A DNA stretch of 56,820 bases from [Streptosporangium] indianense (GTDB lineage Bacteria > Actinomycetota > Actinomycetes > Streptomycetales > Streptomycetaceae). Positions within the stretch are counted from its first letter, which is position 1, and each line of letters begins with the position of its first letter. The DNA lies in contig NZ_JAKEIO010000039.1 of NCBI RefSeq assembly GCF_021474405.1, positions 1 through 56,820 on the forward strand. Reading direction: 5' to 3'. Below are positions 52,953-56,820 of this stretch, in pieces. The notes below the pieces were generated by a model that saw only the letters and a list, made by a program, of their open reading frames with translations, made no database searches and was not told the DNA's origin. A program made the translations under genes and the position numbers.

Positions 52953-54245
52953 ATGAACTCAGCAGGTCACTCGGAGGCAACGACGCACCGAGGCCTGGAA
53001 CTCACCCCGTTCCGAGGCCTTCGTTACGACCCCGACCGGGTCGGCAGCCTTGCCGCCGTCACATCTCCCCCGTACGACGTCGTGGTGCGCCCCGACGGCC
53101 TGCACCACCTCGAATCGGCCGATCCGTACAACATCGTCCGTCTGATCCTCCCCCAGGCCGCCACACCCAGCGCCCGCAACGAGCGGGCCGCCGACACCCT
53201 GCGCCGCTGGCTGTCCGAGGGCATCCTGGCCACCGACCCGGAACCGGGCCTCTACGTCTATGAGCAGCAGGACGGCGACGGCATGCTGCAACGGGGCATC
53301 ATCGGCGCCCTGCGCGTGTCGGATCCGGCCGAGCAACTGGTGCTGCCGCACGAGGACGTCATGCCGCACGTCGTCGCCGACCGCGCGGCCCTCATGCGTG
53401 CCACTTCGGCCAATCTCGAACCCCTCCTGCTCACCTACCGCGGCGACGAGGCGACGACCGCCACCGCCGATCTGATCGAGCGCACCGCGACCCTGCCGCC
53501 CCTCCTGGCCACCACCACGGAGGACGGTTTCCGCCACCGCCTGTGGTCGGTCACCGCCCCCGAGGACCTGGCGACGATCCAGACGGACCTCGGCCGGCAC
53601 CAGGCCCTGATCGCCGACGGCCACCACCGCTGGGCGACCTACCGCCGCCTGCGCGCGGAGCACCCCTCCCCCAGCCCGTGGGACCACGGCCTGGTCCTCC
53701 TCGTCGACACGGCCCGCTACCCCCTGCGCGTCCGCGCCATCCACCGCCTCCTGCACGGCCTGCCGGTCGCCGACGCCGTGGCCGCCCTGGAGGGCCACTT
53801 CCGCGTGCGCCGCCTCGACGTCCCGCTGTCCGAGGCCCTGGAGGCACTGGCCGACGCGGCCTGCGCCGGCAACGCCTTCCTGCTGGCCGGCGACGGCGCA
53901 TTCCACCTCGTCGACCACCCGGACCCGGATCTGCTGGCCCGTACGGTGCCCGCCGACCGCCCCACGGCCTGGCGCACCCTCGACGCGACGGTCCTGCACG
54001 CCACGCTCCTCGACCACGTCTGGCGCATCCCCGAGGACTCCCCGGCCCACATCGCCTACATCCACGACACGGCAGCGACGGTCGAGAAGGCGGAACGCGA
54101 CGGCGGAACGGCCGTCCTGATGCACCCGGTCCGCGAGGAGGTCGTGCGCGAGCTGGCCCGCCAGGGCGTGACGATGCCCCGCAAGTCGACGTCGTTCGGT
54201 CCGAAACCGGCGACGGGCCTGGTCCTGCGGGCACTGGAGCTCTGA
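52953..54245 (+). CDS. DUF1015 family protein
   Basis: 430-residue member of a widespread uncharacterised family. LELTPFRGLRYDPDRVGSLA at the start, SPPYDVVVRPDGLHHLESAD, NIVRLILPQ and QLVLPHEDVMPHVVADRAAL are the conserved blocks. Around residue 220 the motif ALIADGHHRWATYRRLRAEH resembles the DGHHR element of ParB/sulfiredoxin-fold kinases, suggesting a possible nucleotide or phosphate site; that is inference. The ATG is at 52953. It is followed by a terminator. No substrate is known. Confidence 0.85.
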   Translation: MNSAGHSEATTHRGLELTPFRGLRYDPDRVGSLAAVTSPPYDVVVRPDGLHHLESADPYNIVRLILPQAATPSARNERAADTLRRWLSEGILATDPEPGLYVYEQQDGDGMLQRGIIGALRVSDPAEQLVLPHEDVMPHVVADRAALMRATSANLEPLLLTYRGDEATTATADLIERTATLPPLLATTTEDGFRHRLWSVTAPEDLATIQTDLGRHQALIADGHHRWATYRRLRAEHPSPSPWDHGLVLLVDTARYPLRVRAIHRLLHGLPVADAVAALEGHFRVRRLDVPLSEALEALADAACAGNAFLLAGDGAFHLVDHPDPDLLARTVPADRPTAWRTLDATVLHATLLDHVWRIPEDSPAHIAYIHDTAATVEKAERDGGTAVLMHPVREEVVRELARQGVTMPRKSTSFGPKPATGLVLRALEL

Positions 54246-54272
54246 CGCGTTCCGGGCCGCCCCGGACATGCA

Positions 54273-54319
54273 GAAGGGGCGGGACCCCGAGCGCCTCACG
54301 GCCGGGATCCCGCCCCTTC
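54273..54319. terminator. Hairpin terminator between DUF1015 and RDDR-repeat genes
   Basis: GAAGGGGCGGGACCCCG and CGGGATCCCGCCCCTTC form a 17-bp stem with one mismatch and a 13-base loop in the convergent gap; on the plus strand the sequence continues TTCGTTCTGTCC. Confidence 0.78.
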
Positions 54320-54376
54320 GTTCTGTCCTGCTGTCTTCTGTTGCTCAGACGCTCTGTTGCTCTGTGCGGACGGACG

Positions 54377-56416
54377 TCAGTCCTGGGGGTTCTCGTCCTC
54401 GTCCTCGTCCGCCTTGGGCGCGGCCGGAGCCTCGTCGTTGTCGTCCTCGTCGTTGTCGTCCTCGTCCTTGTCGTCCTCGTCGTCCTCGTCGTCCTCGACC
54501 AGGGCGTCCATGAACTCCACACCGTCCAGCTCGGCGAGCCGGTCCGAGGCGTCGGTGCTGCCGTCGCGGTCGGCCTCGACGGCCTTCGCGAACCACTCCC
54601 GTGCCTCGCTCTCCCGCCCGGCGGCGAGCAGCGCGTCGGCGTAGGCATACCTGAGGCGCGCCGTCCACGGCTGCACGGAGTTCGCGGCCAGCTCCGGGCT
54701 CTGCAGCGTCACGATGGCCGCGTCCAGCTGCCCCATGTCCCGCCGCGCACCGGCCGCGACGAGCCGCATCTCGACCTGACCGGCCTTGTCGAGCTTGTGC
54801 ACCTCGGGCGCGCCGGCCATGTCCAGCGCCTTCTCCGGCCGGCCGAGGCCACGCTCGCAGTCGGCCATGACGGGCCACAGGTCGATGTTCCCGGTCATCC
54901 GCTTGGCGGCCCGGAACTCGGCCAGTGCCTCGCCGTACTTCTGGCTGGCGTAGGCGGCGAACCCGGCGGCTTCCCTTACGGCGGCGACACGCGACGCCAG
55001 CCGCAGCGCCACCCTGGAGTAGCCGTACGCGCCCTCGGGGTCCTCGTCGAGGAGCCGCGCCACCATCACCAGGTTCCTGGCGACGTCGTCAGCGAGCGTC
55101 TTGGGCAGGCTCTGCAGCTCCTGCCGTACGTCCTTGTCGATCTCGTCGCCCGTGACGTCCTCCGGGATCGGCAGCCGCTTGATCGGCTCCCGGTCACGGT
55201 CGCGCTCCTCACGGAACCGGCCGGGGCCGCGCCGGTCGTCCCGGCCGCGGAAACCGCCCCGATCACCGTCACGACGATCACCGTCACGACGGAAGCCGCG
55301 GTCGCCCCGATCGTCACGCCGGGGACCGCGTCCACCACGGTCGTCACGGCCACGGAAGCCACCGCGGTCGCCCCTGCTGTCACGGTTGTCGCGATTGTCG
55401 TCCCGACGGAAGTCGCCACGGTCGCTGCGGGGGCCGTCCTCGCGCCGGAAACCGGGACGCCCGCCTCGGCCGCCCTCGTCACGACGGAAGCCGCCGCGCT
55501 CACCGCGGTCGTCCCCACGGCGCTCGTCGCGCCGGTCCCCACGGCGCTCGTCGCGCCGGTCGTCACGACGGTCGTCGCGCCGGTCGTCACGGCCCCGGAA
55601 GCCACCGCGGTCGTCACGGCGGAAGCCGCCGCGCTCGCCGCGGTCGCGGTCATCGCTGCGGAAGCCACGATCGCGGTTGTCGTCGCGCCGGAAACCTCCA
55701 CGGTCCCGGTCGTCGCGGCGGGGGAAGCCTCCACGGTCGCCCTCGCGCCGCTCGCCACGCCGATCATCGCGTCGGTCGTCCCGCCTGTCGTCACGGCGGT
55801 CGTCCCGTCGGAAGGCGGGACGGTCACCGCGGTCGTCACGGCGGTCGTCCCGTCGGAAGGCGGGACGGTCACCGCCGTCGTCACGGCGGTCGTCGCGGCG
55901 GAATCCGCCCCGGTCACCACGGTCGTCCCTGCGCGGGCCGCGGTCACGGTCGTCACGCCGTCCGTACCCACCGCCACGGCTGTCGTCCCGCCGGTCGTCA
56001 CGGCGGAAGGCGGGGCGCTCGCCGCGGTCGTCCCGGTCATCGCGGCGGAAGGAAGGACGGTCTCCACGGTCGTCACGGCGGTCGTCGCGGCGGAATCCGC
56101 CCCGGTCACCACGGTCGTCCCTGCGGGGACCGCGGTCACGGTCGTCACGCCGTCCGTACCCACCGCGGTCGTTGCCGCCACGGTTGTCGTCGCGCCGGAA
56201 ACCGCCACGCTCACCGCGGTCGGGACGGTCACCGCGGTCACCCTCACGCCGTCCGTACCCACCGCGGTCGTTGCCGCCACGGTCGTTGTCGCGACGGAAG
56301 CCTCCACGGTCTCCGCGGCCCCCGCGCTGACCGCCGCGGTCGTGCCGGTCGCTCCGGTCCCCCTCCCGTCGCCGCTGGTCGCGCTCCGGTCGGTCCTCGG
56401 GAGAGTTGGTGGACAT
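54377..56416 (-). CDS. TPR protein with about 410 residues of RDDR/RGG repeats
   Basis: 679-residue protein in three parts. Residues 1 to about 408 are almost only Arg, Asp, Gly and Phe in loose repeats (RRDDRRDDRGDRPAFRRDD, GYGRRDDRDRGPRRDD, RGGFRRDD), mixed charge with RGG boxes, certainly disordered and possibly RNA-binding. Residues about 409-640 are helical repeats of TPR type (YASQKYGEALAEFRAAKRMT, YADALLAAGRESEAREWFAK). Residues 640-679 are an acidic tail (EDDEDDEDDKDEDDNDED). The ATG at 56416 has AGGAG 8 bases upstream. It lies just beyond the rRNA operon terminator in the same direction. Function unknown; a role near ribosomes or RNA is a guess from composition and place. Confidence 0.82.
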   Translation of the reverse strand: MSTNSPEDRPERDQRRREGDRSDRHDRGGQRGGRGDRGGFRRDNDRGGNDRGGYGRREGDRGDRPDRGERGGFRRDDNRGGNDRGGYGRRDDRDRGPRRDDRGDRGGFRRDDRRDDRGDRPSFRRDDRDDRGERPAFRRDDRRDDSRGGGYGRRDDRDRGPRRDDRGDRGGFRRDDRRDDGGDRPAFRRDDRRDDRGDRPAFRRDDRRDDRRDDRRDDRRGERREGDRGGFPRRDDRDRGGFRRDDNRDRGFRSDDRDRGERGGFRRDDRGGFRGRDDRRDDRRDDRRDERRGDRRDERRGDDRGERGGFRRDEGGRGGRPGFRREDGPRSDRGDFRRDDNRDNRDSRGDRGGFRGRDDRGGRGPRRDDRGDRGFRRDGDRRDGDRGGFRGRDDRRGPGRFREERDRDREPIKRLPIPEDVTGDEIDKDVRQELQSLPKTLADDVARNLVMVARLLDEDPEGAYGYSRVALRLASRVAAVREAAGFAAYASQKYGEALAEFRAAKRMTGNIDLWPVMADCERGLGRPEKALDMAGAPEVHKLDKAGQVEMRLVAAGARRDMGQLDAAIVTLQSPELAANSVQPWTARLRYAYADALLAAGRESEAREWFAKAVEADRDGSTDASDRLAELDGVEFMDALVEDDEDDEDDKDEDDNDEDDNDEAPAAPKADEDEDENPQD
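55798..55887. repeat. Two 45-bp tandem units inside the RDDR-repeat gene
   Basis: 55798-55842 and 55843-55887 differ at a single base. Each encodes 15 residues of the Arg/Asp repeat. A longer (about 85-90 bp) repeat with two or three changes occurs at about 55887-55973 and 56071-56160. In-frame unit lengths mean repeat number can change without breaking the gene. Confidence 0.85.
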
Positions 56417-56491
56417 GGTGACTCCTGTCTTTGGTACCGCAAGCCATTCTCGCGCAGCCGGAAGCCCGGCGCGCACGCACTGCAAAACAAA

Positions 56492-56534
56492 AAGGACCCT
56501 TGGTCCCAGCTGAACGCTGGGACCAAGGGTCCTT
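56492..56534 (-). terminator. rRNA operon terminator
   Basis: Perfect 19-bp stem (AAGGACCCTTGGTCCCAGC and complement) with a 5-base loop. On the minus strand it is followed by TTTTTGTTTTG, a clear T-tract, 10 bases past the 5S 3' end: a classic intrinsic terminator. Confidence 0.95.
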
Positions 56535-56543
56535 CCAAAGATT

Positions 56544-56662
56544 GTTCGGCGGCGTCCTACTCTCCCACAGGGTCCCCCCTGCAGTACCATCGGCGCTGTA
56601 AGGCTTAGCTTCCGGGTTCGGAATGTAACCGGGCGTTTCCCCTACGCTATAACCACCGAAAC
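56544..56662 (-). rRNA. rrf: 5S ribosomal RNA
   Basis: On the minus strand the sequence starts GTTTCGGTGGTTATAGCG, contains the conserved loop region CCCGGTTACATTCCGAACCC and GGAAGCTAAGCC, and ends GGGAGAGTAGGACGCCGCCG; the two ends pair to form helix I. About 119 nt; the ends may be off by a base or two. Confidence 0.96.
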
Positions 56663-56767
56663 CCTAATGGTTTCGAGCGAACAAGCACACTCTTTAATTG
56701 TCTGTTCTGCTCAAAGCCGACAACTGTTCGTTGTCTCAGAACTAACACAGTGGACGCGAGCAACTGA
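56663..56767 (-). other. 23S-5S spacer
   Basis: About 105 bp, AT-richer than its surroundings (AATTAAAGAGTGTGC on the minus strand). No tRNA is seen in it. It will be removed during processing. Confidence 0.7.
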
Positions 56768-56820
56768 GGACAAGCCCTCGGCCTATTAGTACCGGTCAAC
56801 TCCACACGTTACCGTGCTTC
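56768..56820 (-). rRNA. rrl: 23S ribosomal RNA, 3' end only
   Basis: The minus-strand sequence GTTGACCGGTACTAATAGG then CCGAGGGCTTGTCC is the conserved actinobacterial 23S 3' terminus. The rest lies beyond the right edge. The exact 3' end is estimated. Confidence 0.9.

Noticed and set aside
53543..56608. A 1021-codon plus-strand open frame rich in Val/Thr/Ala
   Set aside because: It is the complement of the DUF1015 end and of the Arg/Asp repeats on the other strand; the GC-rich repeat has no stops in several frames. No ribosome site, no domain.
56663..56767. tRNA gene in the 23S-5S spacer
   Set aside because: No cloverleaf or T-loop (GGTTCGAATCC-like) sequence is visible, and Streptomyces rRNA operons usually have none there.

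Overview
The window is a GC-rich (about 70%+) actinobacterial chromosome segment, almost certainly Streptomyces. Evidence: frequent GTG/TTG starts, many 4-base ATGA/GTGA stop-start overlaps, Pro/Ala/Gly-rich disordered tails, a DmdR-type iron box, a typical Streptomyces 5S rRNA and Streptomyces-type families (DUF5685, SepF paralogue, NrtR, SCP2-like protein). The gene order (sepF-like ... der-cmk-tyrA-aroH ... scpA/scpB-parA-ald ... pyrG ... recN-nadK-tlyA ... siderophore permeases ... rRNA operon) matches my recollection of the S. coelicolor SCO1749-SCO179x core region; that synteny is from memory and was not checked.

Layout. 1-7.7 kb: a partial DUF5685 gene, a stand-alone SepF paralogue, a glutaryl-CoA-dehydrogenase-like flavoenzyme, an MFS exporter, a PIG-V-like membrane mannosyltransferase, a PAP2 protein lacking two phosphate-binding arginines, and a small I78 inhibitor. 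8.2-16.9 kb: an accessory-looking block with a lone cytochrome oxidase subunit I (ctaD), a WYL regulator with a possible operator, and a Liv-type importer whose two permeases and one ATPase are fused into one 972-residue open frame. The second ATPase of that importer has Arg in place of the Walker A Lys. An MTB12-like lipoprotein and a substrate-binding lipoprotein diverge from it. 16.9-24.5 kb: an Rpf/LysM muralytic enzyme with a long leader, two unknown genes, and a core run aroH-tyrA-cmk-plsC-der, then a Rieske lipoprotein.

24.5-35.9 kb: an NrtR-like Nudix regulator coupled to an ADP-ribosylglycohydrolase under a near-perfect palindrome; the tightly coupled run parA - ribbon-helix-helix protein - scpA - scpB - rluB (chromosome partition/condensin plus an rRNA pseudouridine synthase); alanine dehydrogenase; an NTPase-TPR protein; a 48-bp tandem repeat; a Nudix ADP-ribose hydrolase. 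36-48.8 kb: pyrG, a GH15 glucosidase/trehalase, a decayed FAD-oxidase remnant, a luciferase-like monooxygenase facing a PucR regulator, a GT4 glycosyltransferase, recN, nadK, tlyA, a short acidic protein and an SCP2-fold protein. 48.8-56.8 kb: an iron-box-controlled siderophore importer (two permeases and an ATPase, no binding protein), a HAD phosphatase, a DUF1015 protein, a protein with about 410 residues of RDDR/RGG repeats next to a TPR domain, and the 3' end of an rRNA operon (terminator, 5S, last bases of 23S), all on the minus strand for the rRNA.

Best candidates for something new: the fused Liv importer island (9.7-16.8 kb), the ParA-RHH-ScpAB-RluB operon with disordered extensions on every protein, and the expandable RDDR-repeat TPR protein beside the rRNA operon. 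All functional claims rest on motifs read by eye; no database search was run.
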